Source of the DNA: Ilyonectria destructans
Taxonomy: Eukaryota > Ascomycota > Sordariomycetes > Hypocreales > Nectriaceae
DNA length: 64,000 nucleotides
Direction of reading: 5' to 3'
NCBI GenBank assembly: GCA_020740775.1
Contig: JAHEWK010000002.1
Location: 5,704,001-5,768,000 of the forward strand
Shown piece after piece: positions 1 to 10,814 of this stretch; position 1 is the stretch's first letter, and each line of letters starts with the position of its first letter. The notes beneath the pieces are model-generated. The model had not been told where the DNA came from, searched no databases, and saw only the letters and a list, made by a program, of their open reading frames with translations. Both the position numbers and the translations under genes were made by a program.

Positions 1-1871
1 AGTCACCGCCTGCAAAATATTGTATGATGGTCTCCCAAGGTAGAGACTCCACAAACTGCAAAAACAAAAGGTTAGTATAAGTGATCTGAGTTCTACTACA
101 TCTCACACGACTTACCGATCTATGTAAAAGGCACCCCAAAACGCCACGCTTCGGCCTCTTGCCTCTTCAACGGACATAGACCCAACGTCAACGTACGTCT
201 TAGCGCTGACATGCAGACCGAGATCAATGGCAATTCTTACAGCCATACCTTGAGGAACTCTGATGTTAGTACGGAAGGCACCTATGTTATTCATATAATG
301 GGCCATGATACGCACCACTAAACATCCATCCCTGAGAATCTCGAGTACATGCTGCTTCATGACTACTCAAGACAGCAAGGGCCTGAACCGTAGCAACATG
401 CGGCTGTTCCATTTCCAAATCAAGTACAGAAGTAGCCCTAGCAGCGAAAAACTCCGTCAAGGGGTATGGTAGGGAAGGATGCTTCCGGGTTTCGAATAAG
501 GCGCCAACGGCACACCTAGGAATCGTTAGCTTTGGTGGTTGAATGAGTGGCCAAGAAACCAAAGGGCACATACATGGCGTCTAGTAAAAAAAGAGAAAAA
601 AACGATGTGCTGGAGTCTCCTGCCTGGTATTGCTCGCGCGCTTTATTGAAGATGGTTCGATCGACTGTAAACATGTTGGGATTATGCCATGTGAAGAAAA
701 GATCGATAAGATGGTCCAGTATATCATTGCTGATAAACTGATTGAGGCCAACTGATTCTAGGCGGACCACTCGTTTCTGACTCCCCTGGTAATTCATTGT
801 AGCGAACGGAGATGAAACAACCTTGTCACGCCCCAGATTAAGTATGGAGGTTGCGCCATAAAAGTGCCTCTCTCCATGTTCGTTTGTCAACAATGAGCCT
901 AGACGAGCGGAGAGTTGGTTTGTCAGAGCCGAGTGGTCTTCATCCTCTTCGGTCGAGAAATAGTCATCTTCATCGTCGTTCTCGATAGCGGGAGGCGTCG
1001 ATGGAGATGGGTACGGTGAAGGTCCTTTTGTGCCGATGTTTCGGAACGGTACGTCGGTTGTAAGTAGAGGGAGGTTGAAGTTTCCAACATCCAGGTCCTC
1101 GGCGATTTGAGGCATGAGGGAATGATTCCATACCCAGTCGACGTCGAGAGTATGATTCAGAGGCAGTTCTGTTCCCGGGAAGTTGAAGTCGATCGTAGTG
1201 CTGTCTGCAGACTCTGCCTCGATGCCACTGCTATGTAAATTCAACGGAGCAAAAGCCGGAACGGAAGAACATGAAGGACTGGATGACTTCTGATCCCAGT
1301 TCTCCATGGGTTGTGGGATGTCGGTCGTGATGTCTGTGCTGATTGCGGTTGTATCGAGAGAAGGCTGCACGTCGGCTTGCTTATCGGACGAAGCATTGGA
1401 TATAGTTGGTCGTGAATCGTTCGAATAAGATGATTTGACGTCATAGAGAGTATTAATTTGTGCGAGCAACACCTTGTCGCTTTGAGATACGGGTGGGACG
1501 TCGAGATTATTTTGGACGATGAACGCTTCGAGCTGTCTGACTCTTTGAGAGTATACTTCGACCGCTTTCCTAAGGGACAGCCTTCATTCGTCAGTGGCCA
1601 TAAATGAAATTGAGACAGTTGATTGAGACACACTTCCTCTTGTCGACAAATGAATACGTGCAGTCGCGGTCGCGGTGTTTGCTCGTGCATTGGCGACACA
1701 CAGGACTTGCCCCATCACACTAACTCAGTAAGCATCAGATCCAATCTTCAAGGCCAGCTGCTAGTTGAAACAAATTACCTTGATTTTGTCTGTTCGACAA
1801 GGACCGCAAGCCATGGTGATATGGCGACGATTCCTGGAAGAACGAGACTTGCCGGGCGGTATTTCGGCCAT
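1..1871 (-). CDS. Zn2Cys6 fungal transcription factor, C-terminus cut by window edge
   Basis: A nuclear DNA-binding regulator of the Gal4 type with a fungal_trans middle domain. Proposed exons on the minus strand are 1871-1779, 1719-1634, 1569-574, 515-316, 248-116 and 55 to beyond 1; each intron (58-67 nt) has GT..AG ends. Joining exons 1 and 2 restores the zinc cluster: CGPCRTDKIKC followed by DGASPVCRQC and a last Cys seven residues later. A basic/coiled linker follows (VEVYSQRVRQLEAF), then an acidic, Ser/Thr-rich stretch. The later exons give the typical motifs CAVGALFETRKHP, GMAVRIAIDLGLH and FYIDRLWSLYLGRP, which resemble the nit-4/nirA-type family. The start at 1871 (MAEIPPGK) places a short basic tail before the cluster; an internal ATG at 1814 directly before ACGPC is the alternative. 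Its target genes are unknown; the neighbouring sugar transporter is one candidate by position only. Confidence 0.88.
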
Positions 1872-2435
1872 GGTCTCTCCTTCGTTGTTGACAGGGCGAG
1901 TAATAAATAGAAGTCCGGGGAAGGGCAAACTTTCCCCGCACAGAATTAGCACATTCTGATTAGATTAGAAAGCATGTGACGGTCCTAAAATCTGGGGTAT
2001 CTAGAGGATTTCTCCAGCCGTGAACTTGGCGAAGTTCGATGACCCAAATGATGTCGATTCCAGAGTTTGTCTGATGAGGCACGATTGAAAGGACAAGGGT
2101 AAGCTTGGGCGGGGCCGCCCTAAGCCGAGCCGAGATGACGACTACGCCAGCACCGGGCGTAACCAATCACCGTTGAAATTCGGGATTCGATTCCCGAGGG
2201 GGAAGGGGGCGCCACGGTCATGGACAATTTTGCAAGGGTGATTTGAGTTTCAGCAAAGTGCCACTGACTAAATGAATATCTAATACGAGGCAAAATGTAG
2301 ACTTGGAGAATCGCAGACGACTCATGAATATTGTTCTTTGACTGTCGGTTCGCACTATCCACTCTCCCGTCACGACTCGGTGCTCAGCCTATCTAATGGA
2401 TCTTCTGTTAGACTAAGCCTGGTCGTCCCCAACAT
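1872..2435. other. intergenic region between regulator and MFS transporter
   Basis: No convincing coding sequence. It holds the upstream region of the regulator and the downstream region of the transporter, since both are transcribed leftwards. Base composition is ordinary, without RIP-like bias. Confidence 0.6.
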
Positions 2436-3929
2436 TCAAATGCTGATGTGGGAAGCCTGGATCTCCTTCTCTTCATCCGTGACTGCAGACACCTTTCCCG
2501 GATCCGACGGCGGAGCAGCCTGAATTGTGTTATCAAAAATCTGATCAATTTCCTCCAAGCTCAAACGAGCCGTCTCCACGTAGAAGAACTGGACGATTGG
2601 CACGAAAGAGGCGTTCAGAGCGGCATATATAAGGTAGTACTTCCACGCCAAGTTCTGAATACCCACGGGGGTGATCAACACGACGGCGTAGTTGTTGATC
2701 CAGTTGGTCGCCGTGGCTATGCCAGCTCCAGGGATACGCATGCGTTGAGTGTTGATCTCGGCGGGATACATCCATGGGACTGCAATCCAGGAGAGACCGA
2801 ATGTGGTGATGTAGCCGAAGATGAATGCGACAGCGACACAATCCCACTGGCGCCCGCCCACGCCAAGACCAGTTGCGACAAGAGCGAAGCAAATGCTCTG
2901 TGCAACGGCTCCCCAGAGCATCATCTTCTTTCTGCCGAAACTCTCGATGTAGAGAGCGCCGAAGCAGGTTGAGATCAGTAGCTTCATTGCGTTACAGCAA
3001 GACAGGATGACGGATAGATTTCGGCTTAGACCCAAAGACGCAAAAACAACAGGCAGATAGTACACGATGCAGTTGATGCCTGACCATTGCTGCATGAGCT
3101 GAGTGCCCGCTCCGAGGAGAATGCGACGGGTTGTGTGCAAGGTGTCTTTCTTCAGAAGGCTCCTGGCACTGATCTTGCCCAGCGACATCTCGTAAAGGAC
3201 ATTCTGGTGGATGATGTCGTAGGCTTCGGCATGTTCCTCTTCAGTACGCTTGCCACCGCCAAGACGACGAATAATCTGCATGGCCTCCTGGTGACGACCC
3301 TTCATCATCAACCAACGCGGCGAGTCAGGCAGCCAAGGGATGAAAACCATGGTCAGCAACGCAAAGAAGCACTGGAACGCGAGAGGAAAACGCCAAGAGA
3401 CACTGTTTGAACTACAATACAGCATTCCGTAGTTGATCCATTGCGCCGTGACGTTGCCGACCTGGTTGAGGGCGAGCTGCATAACCATGGTGCGGCCTCG
3501 GTGGGCGGCAGAGACCACCTCGGACTCCCATACGGGAATGACTGCGGTGTTCATTCCGTTCCCGACGCCAGCAATTAGACGACCTAGAATCAGCTGCGGG
3601 ACATGGTACGCAGCAGTTTGCAGAATGGCGCCAATGATTAGGATGCTGCAGCCTGCCATAAGAATGAGACGGCTACCGAACTTGTTGCCGTAACACATGG
3701 TGAAGATAGCCCCGGCGAAGCAACCGAGATCGTAAGTGGCAGTGATGTGGCCCTGGAGAACTGAGTCTGGATTATCGAAGGTTTTGATGAAGGATTCGTT
3801 ACCCAGAAGGGCTCCGAAGACACCTTGATCATACCCGAAGAGGGCAAAGCCTGCTCCAGACGCAAAGGTGATGTACGCTGTGAGAGCAGACCCTTGGGCT
3901 TTGGTGAGCCACATATTTATTGATTGCAA
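2436..3929 (-). CDS. MFS sugar porter family transporter
   Basis: A single-exon protein of 497 residues, the usual length for fungal hexose/polyol/quinate-type transporters of the plasma membrane. Family motifs in order are GYDQGVFGALL in the first membrane segment, LGRLIAGVGNGM, the central PDSPRWL, QQWSGINCIVYYLP in segment 7, SFGRKKMM and the C-terminal YPAEI and VETARLSLEEID. About twelve hydrophobic segments can be counted. The R-x-G-R-R loop after segment 2 is weakly conserved here (YGNKFGSR). The start at 3929 gives MQSINMWLTKAQG; the internal Met at 3914 is equally plausible. It is co-directional with the Zn2Cys6 gene, about 0.56 kb upstream of it in transcription order. The substrate cannot be read from the sequence. 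Confidence 0.93.
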   Translation of the reverse strand: MQSINMWLTKAQGSALTAYITFASGAGFALFGYDQGVFGALLGNESFIKTFDNPDSVLQGHITATYDLGCFAGAIFTMCYGNKFGSRLILMAGCSILIIGAILQTAAYHVPQLILGRLIAGVGNGMNTAVIPVWESEVVSAAHRGRTMVMQLALNQVGNVTAQWINYGMLYCSSNSVSWRFPLAFQCFFALLTMVFIPWLPDSPRWLMMKGRHQEAMQIIRRLGGGKRTEEEHAEAYDIIHQNVLYEMSLGKISARSLLKKDTLHTTRRILLGAGTQLMQQWSGINCIVYYLPVVFASLGLSRNLSVILSCCNAMKLLISTCFGALYIESFGRKKMMLWGAVAQSICFALVATGLGVGGRQWDCVAVAFIFGYITTFGLSWIAVPWMYPAEINTQRMRIPGAGIATATNWINNYAVVLITPVGIQNLAWKYYLIYAALNASFVPIVQFFYVETARLSLEEIDQIFDNTIQAAPPSDPGKVSAVTDEEKEIQASHISI

Positions 3930-4680
3930 TGAGATCGGTTGATGGGTATTGGCAAAGAAATGCGACGGCTACGTGATTGCTGGGTCAGGAAGTTGGAACA
4001 GGTCCTTCTTCAAAACCGAGTTCCTTCACAGATATATACATGAATCGGGGAAAGCATATGGCTCCGGCGTCACCAAATCTTGCGAAGTACAATCCTATTT
4101 CTCCTCATTCGCGGGGTATGGTATGACCAGAATCCGGGGAAGAATTACCTGAGGAACATCAGGGATGCTGGATGGCGTCGTTGCGAAGCTAGACCAATCT
4201 GAGATTATCCCAGCAATACACACCCAAACCAATCGCCTCTACTTTTCAGAACCATCCTATTACGTCCTCCCTACCGATTAAATTTTTTGATGGTTGAATT
4301 TTCATCATGGCCGGAAACCATATCCCGAAGAGTAGGTAATAAAGGAGGTCCCGACTAGACCTGGGACGGGGCCTGGACCTAGACTTGACCGACGACAAGC
4401 GGTGCCCATCGGCCGAACCAATCACCAGCCCCGTCATCAAACCCGATTTAGTGCTGCACCACAAAACACAAACCCTGCCAATCATGCCTGTTCAAAAGCA
4501 CCAGGCTGTTGTTGTAGGTCTCTGACTTCTTGACTCGTGCAGCACGCGTGGGCGTGGTGGTGCGTGGTGGGGGCGTACTACGTGGTGGCATCTAGTATCT
4601 CTACCACTCCCAAACCTGGTGTCGTCAATAGCAATCTTCTACAGCTTTAGCCTTTCTATCGATGCCTCTGACTTATATTA
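3930..4680. other. intergenic, no gene seen
   Basis: Upstream region of the MFS gene. Short open frames here lack codon structure or family motifs. A GT-rich run around 4545-4590 (cgtggtg repeats) is low-complexity. Composition changes abruptly to AT-rich near 4680. Confidence 0.5.
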
Positions 4681-5714
4681 TGGCATAGGGATACAGCCCC
4701 TAGCCCGAGAGTATACTAGCTTTATATTAGACTAGATAAGCATTCTATATATTAGATAATTCGAGCAGCTATAGTTACATCTAGAATAGAATTTATATAT
4801 CACTATATAAAGCTGCTTTATCTCTAATTAATCTATAACTCATAGTATTAATTTAATATTATAAATAAAGTAGAATATTTTATAATATAATTATTAAGAT
4901 CTATAATAATATGTTATATTATAGTTTTTATTCTATTAGAGTCTTTTTAATAGAGTATTAGATAAATTAGTAATATTAAAATAATATAAAGAGCTTTTAA
5001 TTATTATTTTTTTAGTTTTTTTTAAATATTAATATAATTAATTTCTATATTTTACTTTCTATTAGTAAATTTATATAATATATATTTAATCTGATATATT
5101 ATTATTATCTAGGTATTAAGTTAGCTATTATTTTATAAAAATATAATATTAAAAGCTTATATTTTATATAATTTTCTCTAATTATAAGGTATATAGTTAT
5201 TATATAGCTTAAGCTTAATAGAAATTAAAAGTCTTATATAGATATAGTAGTAATATATCTATTCAAGGTATTATAAAAAGTAAATAATTAAATTAAAAAC
5301 TTTAATCTATTTAGGTAAATTATTAATCTTTAATAAATTAAGTATATAGTCTGTATTATTAATTCTATTATTAGTATTTCTTTTTTACTATTAAGCTTTT
5401 AATTCTCTTTTTAAGTATATATATATTAAGGTATTTTAATCTCTTAATAATAAATCTTTTTTTTTAATAATCTAACTAATTAATTAGAATCTTATATATT
5501 AATTTATTAAGTTTTAACTATTACTATATACTATTTAATTCTAATATATACTGCCTTTACTACTGAATTCTACTATATACTGTTCTTACTGCTTTCTCTA
5601 TTAAGACTAGCTATATACTATATTTCACTATATTCTATTATTAAAGATATTCTTTTTCCCTCTTTTTTCTTTTCTTCCCCTTATTCTCTTTCTCTCTATT
5701 TATCCCCTCTTCTT
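4681..5714. repeat. AT-rich RIP-like block
   Basis: A roughly 1 kb stretch dominated by TA, TTA and TAG with almost no G or C and no usable reading frame. This is the pattern expected of repetitive DNA mutated C to T on both strands by RIP. The original element is unrecognisable, but part of the block has a relative at 17192-17402. Confidence 0.75.
5258..5470 (+). repeat. AT-rich dispersed repeat, copy A
   Basis: This stretch aligns by eye, in direct orientation, with 17192-17402. Shared landmarks are 'ggtattataaaaagta' versus 'agtattataaaaagta', 'aaactttaatctattta', 'attattaattctatta' and 'taagcttttaattc' followed by a tatatata run. The two copies belong to one RIP-mutated family of unknown identity. 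Confidence 0.65.
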
Positions 5715-5820
5715 CCTATTAGCTGCAGCCTGATTATCCTATAGCATACAGTTATCCTATAGTATAGTAGAGTGTACATACAGCCTGCTGCAGTCTGTAC
5801 TTACAGCAGCAGCTAATAGG
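5715..5820. repeat. inverted-repeat element, about 106 bp
   Basis: A perfect 12-bp inverted repeat, CCTATTAGCTGC at 5715-5726 and GCAGCTAATAGG at 5809-5820, encloses further internal repeats (ttatcctatag twice; gctgcag / ctgcag). The size suits a small MITE-like element or hairpin. No clear target duplication was seen, so mobility is not shown. Confidence 0.4.
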
Positions 5821-6053
5821 GTTGCATACAGTAGTTATCCTAAAGTACAGAAATACTATAGGATGCCTGCAGACTTACAGTTAAGGAGCGGACATATAAA
5901 AAGTAGTCAATAATGCCCCAAATTTATTATACTACCAGGCTGTAGGTGTTAAGTGACAGAGTTAACCTGCAGGGTAGATAGACTGTAGTTGTGATACTAA
6001 GATTGCTGACGTCTACAGACTAGATTTCGGTCCGAAATGAGAACTCTATGTTA

Positions 6054-8894
6054 TCAATTAAGCCTGGCTCTAGCTTTATACTTGGACATCAGATTGAGTC
6101 TAACAACTTGAAAAGCTTCAGTAATTGCTTTCCAACACCCCTTAACCCAATGCATCACTCGGCTAAGTACACCCAGCATTTCAGGCACTTCGGCGGGTTG
6201 ATGATCAACGCCCTGTACCGAAGTATTGTTCACAGCCGGGGGACGAACACCGTCGCCAGAGGTTGATTCCGCTTCCCCTTTTGTACGATCATAGTTAGTA
6301 GTGGAAGTGGGACGATTCTCAACTGGCACAGGGGTTGGCCTTGTGTCACTGCGCCCGGTATCGTCGATGTTGTCGAGAGGATTTTGTGTTGTCGGGCCTT
6401 GGCTCTCAAGGTCTAGGCTATTCTGACTTTGAGAGCCGTGAGCCTTGATACTTTCAGTTGTTGATCTGGGCCGTTGGTTGCGATTCATGAAGGGGGACTC
6501 TTTATCAATTGCTCGGCTCATGCCACCTACTGCATGAGATACCAGAATTCCCTTGTCTCGTTCGGACAGAGTTTGGTTCTGTTGTTGGTCGGACACAGAT
6601 TGGGTCTTGTCCTTGTAGATAGTTTAGCAGTGGGCTACCTTGATGACTGTTATTGGATTACCTACCGGATCAGTCCTGTCTTGGAAGATAGGCTCTTCTG
6701 TTGTCTCCTCCCCTACTTTGGACCCTTGCAGTGAGTCTTTTATGGTTGCAAGCTCAGTACAAACTTGTCCAATGCGGGCTCGTTCTGTCGGATCAACGAT
6801 CAACATTTGGGTTTTGATGAGATGAAGTAGTTGCTGTGTGAATGCCGTACCCGAGTCAAGGTTGATCAGTCTATCAATCCACTTCACAAGGGTAGGTTAG
6901 TTGATCAAACGTAGTGGATTTTGTGTACTTTATGGTATGTTGCTCACTGTACCTTTTGAACAACCTCTTTGACGACGGGGCGCCCGTTGTTATGTTCGGA
7001 ACCCCACTCGTAGCTTCGGGTAATGTTGAAATACTTATCCTCTTTCACGCCGCGGAGAAGTGACATGTCATCGTTGAGTCGCTTGAGCTCGAAGGCTTCA
7101 ACGGCCTCGACGCCCTCTAGGTACCATGTACAAAACTCTAGATAGACGCATCCGAGTGACCATATATCGTAGCCTTGCCCCAGGCGCCGCTTCATAGCTA
7201 GTTCGGGCGGGTAATATGTCGATGTGAAGCCATCGACTCTATAGACTGCAGACCTAGAAAGGTGAGAATGGTACCGAGTGAGGCCAAGATCCGATACAAC
7301 GAGAAGAGCCTTGTCGTCTTCCGGATTTGTGAACCATAAGATGTTTTGCGGCTTGATATCTCCGTGTCGGCCGTATCGTTTATCGCCTTCAGCATTGGGG
7401 GATAGTGCGGGTGCCTCGTCGTTCTCCATTTCGCCTGATGTGACGCCATGGATTCGTTTGATGGCTGTCGATATGCCGTGGCATTGTTGCGCTGCCCATC
7501 TTTCGGCCGAGGGGGAGTGTATCACCGTCCGTCGTTCCCAAAGCTCCTTGAGGTTGCCCTCTGCCCACTCAAAAAGGAGATAGTACTTTTCTCCGTGCTG
7601 GAAAGCCAGAAGCAGCTTGATTAGATGCTTTTCCTTTTGCACCATGGAGTGGCACTTCTCCAGGGCTCTCAGCTCGTTACGAAAATCTTCCTGGTGATCT
7701 CGAAGCTCGTGTTCTGTTTTGATCTCCTTGAGCGCGAAAATGGTCTTTTTGTCGGGAGCCTTTGAATAGTTAATAATGGAACCTAGGAGAATGACGCTGA
7801 GTTCCGACCTGAGATTGAACAAAGTTATGATGACTGGGATGTATTTGCACCTGGTGGACCAACGCATTCCCACCGCTAGTCTTGTATTGAAGAGCTTGCC
7901 ATGGCAAAATGGTGCTTCGATCCAGCACATACGAATACACTTTCCCTTTCTCAATGTTGAAGAAAGGGACGAAGAGTTTTCGTTGGAAACTGTATAGACT
8001 TTCAATATCGCGCCATCTCCAAGAGCGTAGGAGCGTGGTGTTGGTTTTGTTAGGATGCCTTTTCGTCATGAATGCCTTGGACTCAGTTGCGCGTGTCAAG
8101 GGGAAATCAAGGTCGCAGATGTTCTCTTCAATGAAGTTGTCAATGGTGTGGAAGAGTTCAATGCAGAGCAGAATCCCTAGAATGCGCTTTCGGCTCCCCA
8201 TGCCATCCGGTCCAATAATTTGTTCGAGTTTTTGTTGTAGCTCGTCATCGGCGATGTTTTTGAATTTTTCATGCAAAAGAGAGGTGATGGCATTGAGATT
8301 GAGGATGTTCTCGAAAGCGTCGATAGGCAAGTACTGGTCGTCTGCGTTCGTCTGATTCGGCTTTATCAAACTGGCTTGAATCTTGTCAGACATTGCTCGT
8401 TCAACGGTCGATTCCGAGCCTGGATCCAGATCTTTCAGTTGAAATAAGGCGCGAAGTTCTTGAGCCCTGATGACTCTGCCAGGTCTGATGGGCGGCCGTG
8501 TAGTATCATTTGCAATAACGGAAATCCCCATATCATATACCGAAATGACACTACCCCCATACTCCGAGACAGGCATATGTTCTCTTTTCTGGGCACCTGT
8601 ACCGGGGCTGCCTCCCTCCCCTTGACCGTCATTGACATCGTGATCGGATACGTGAATGGCTGGGCCGCCCGGGAATGAATGCGAATCAGAGAATATCCCT
8701 CGACGAGAGAACGAGAGATGACTCTCGAGCTGACTGTCCACGGTTGCCCCAGTTTCTGAAGGCTCGGTGACATTCAGGGGAGGCGATTGGGATAGATGCT
8801 GATTGCCCTTACCACTCTGCGGTTGGTGTTCCGGGACAGGCGCCATCGGGTCTCGGGGTATGAGTGGAAATGATTCAGCCTCCTTGGGTCCCAT
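6054..8894 (-). CDS. multi-domain protein kinase (HGD/DLG type) beside a HET gene
   Basis: Proposed exons are 8894-7809, 7759-6953, 6881-6666 and 6611-6054 (introns of 49, 71 and 54 nt, all phase 0), giving 888 residues. The first 170 or so are Ser/Pro-rich and probably disordered. Residues about 180-360 form an uncharacterised module (YLPIDAF, RKRILGILLCIELFHTI, LYSFQRKLFVPFF, ILPW) that is also found in the kinase at 13-15 kb. The kinase domain follows: a degenerate glycine loop (GGNALVHQV), Lys373 in FALKEI, HGDIKPQNILW (Asp496), VSDLGL (Asp519) and YDIWSLGCVYLEF. HGD replaces HRD and DLG replaces DFG, but the metal and catalytic Asp are kept, so activity is possible. A polar tail of about 190 residues follows. 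The substrate is unknown. The introns are my inference from splice motifs and frame. Confidence 0.82.
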
Positions 8895-10219
8895 TTGATG
8901 GAAATTGGGAAAGCCAGTGCAATGATGATATGAGGGCTGGAGGGGTGATTGAGGCTTGAAGCTCTCGCGCGATGAGTTGAGATGACGAGGCGACGCCCGG
9001 ATGAGGAGTGGCTAGGTTACTTTTCAACCAAGAAGGCGGTAATTTAGACTATTTGACAGAGAGAGTCCAAGAAACATGAAATTTCTGGACTGACGGAGAG
9101 ATTGTACATGTTGAATACAAAGCCAAGAGACGCTACTGGGCTGGGGTCGGCTACAGTATAGCCCATGGAGCATTTAACCCTGATTTTTGGGCTTGGATCC
9201 ACACCCTAGAAGGCAGTAGAATGCTACTAAATTAAATGGACCAACTAGATGTCGTTGATCTGCGACTATTGACTGTAGCCGCCGAGGCTGGGAAGGGCTG
9301 TAATCTAGGTGGATTCGGGGATGGCCGTAGGGGACAGAATGTGCAAGTCTCGAGTTCAGCTCATCTCAAATAATGCACCCAGGCGATGTGTGCTAATCCA
9401 CATGCAAATATTGTTTCCGATGTCGCCATGACCATTAAAGGGCTTCAGAACCCAGTGGCGTCTCGAGTTGCCCCTCGTGTCTAATAGCAGGAAATCTAGT
9501 CAATAATGCTCATGACTGAAGAATAATAACTGATAACACCCATGTGCCTGGGTTGATGCGTCAAATATTAGTTTCTGAGAAACCTCGGGCCTTGGAGATA
9601 TTTTTCTTTCAAAGCCCGCCTCGTCAATGTGACAGGCATGGCGTATTGTGATGGTCATGCGAAGATGAGGGTGCATGCACGAGCTTAGCTTATTGCACAT
9701 TTGCCCCCCTCCCTCCACCTCTTGTGTCTCATCACGGGCGTCGTGGCTGCGAGTTTGCCTGATGGGCTGACAATCAAATTGCTTGGATTTGTCTCAGAAG
9801 ATTGACGCATGGGTCGAGAGTGCAGTCCAACTGCCTCATGAGGGCGGGTAGCAATCAGCCAACACTGCGAGGGGGCTGATTCTGCAATCATGATAGGCCG
9901 TTACTTGAGTTGGAGGGGGCGCATGACTCTGGGTCGGCGTTGGGCGTTTTCATAAAGAGCAATGATAGGCCGCCTAGGTTCCACAAGCGAGGCATACTTG
10001 CTCGGCCTCACCTGAAGGTGGCACAACGTGCTTGGCCCCCAAACAAATTTCTCCCGCCCCATTCCAAACATCCGGTTAGGCTGAATTTAGGCATCACCGG
10101 ACCGAAGGGCTGCTGGAATCAGTGCGCCATTTGAAAAGTGTTTCCAGCAGTGTCTTGTTATATGTACTAGCAGTACGCGCAACCTCCCCCACACCCAGAG
10201 TCCCACACATCGCCCGTCG
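8895..10219. other. intergenic, no gene seen
   Basis: About 1.3 kb of ordinary composition upstream of the first kinase. Several short open frames exist on both strands, but none shows a recognisable domain or splice-supported extension. The stretch probably holds the kinase promoter. Confidence 0.5.
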
Positions 10220-10678
10220 TTGACGCAACATCTTCAAGACCACTCTTTGATCTTTGCTATTTTCTTGCCCAAAGTCTTACCACTCTACTTCATATCTATG
10301 ACCATTCACAGATTTCCGGTTGTCCGCGAGGATTCAGATGTGGTTGTCTATACCCAGCATCCGGACCACATCCACCCTCGCGCACTGTCCGACGAGTGCC
10401 TCACTGAGTACGGTGAGAACAGTTTTAAGATCGCACTGCTGAGAAACATATATATCATATATGTGCAACGTGCCACGGCCACACATGATTCTGTTAGTGA
10501 TAGCATTTGGCTACAAATGGCACATTCTAATCACATAGTAACCCAACAGGACACGACCGGTCCACGTCAAGTCTCAGTCCAGACCAGGGCGCTGGACGTG
10601 AAGCTGAAAGACATCAAAGACGCTGAGAAAATTCTGAGAGACGTCAGAATTCGCCAAATAAGACAATTCGGGGTATGA
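10220..10678 (+). CDS. uncertain small hypothetical protein
   Basis: An open frame of 152 codons; a second in-frame Met at 10298 (MTIHRFPVVREDSD) may be the true start. It has no recognised domain. The C-terminal part is rich in charged residues (LKDIKDAEKILRDVRIRQI) and could form a helix. It lies between the first kinase and the HET gene, converging on the HET gene with its stop 137 bp from the HET stop. Splice-like sequences in the middle could mean the frame is wrong. It may not be a gene. Confidence 0.3.
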   Translation: MTQHLQDHSLIFAIFLPKVLPLYFISMTIHRFPVVREDSDVVVYTQHPDHIHPRALSDECLTEYGENSFKIALLRNIYIIYVQRATATHDSVSDSIWLQMAHSNHIVTQQDTTGPRQVSVQTRALDVKLKDIKDAEKILRDVRIRQIRQFGV

Positions 10679-10814
10679 CATTGTCGAAGGCAGGGAGAAT
10701 TTGGTGTCCACGTAACTGGAATTTGGGCGGGGACGTAGATGAACCCAGCTTTTGCATACAAAATGACTGAATTACAACTGAGATAGTTCTGGAAACACTT
10801 AAAATATGTAGCAA

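Noticed and set aside
3949..4152. Small plus-strand frame upstream of the MFS gene
   Set aside because: No family similarity, and it lies where the MFS promoter should be.
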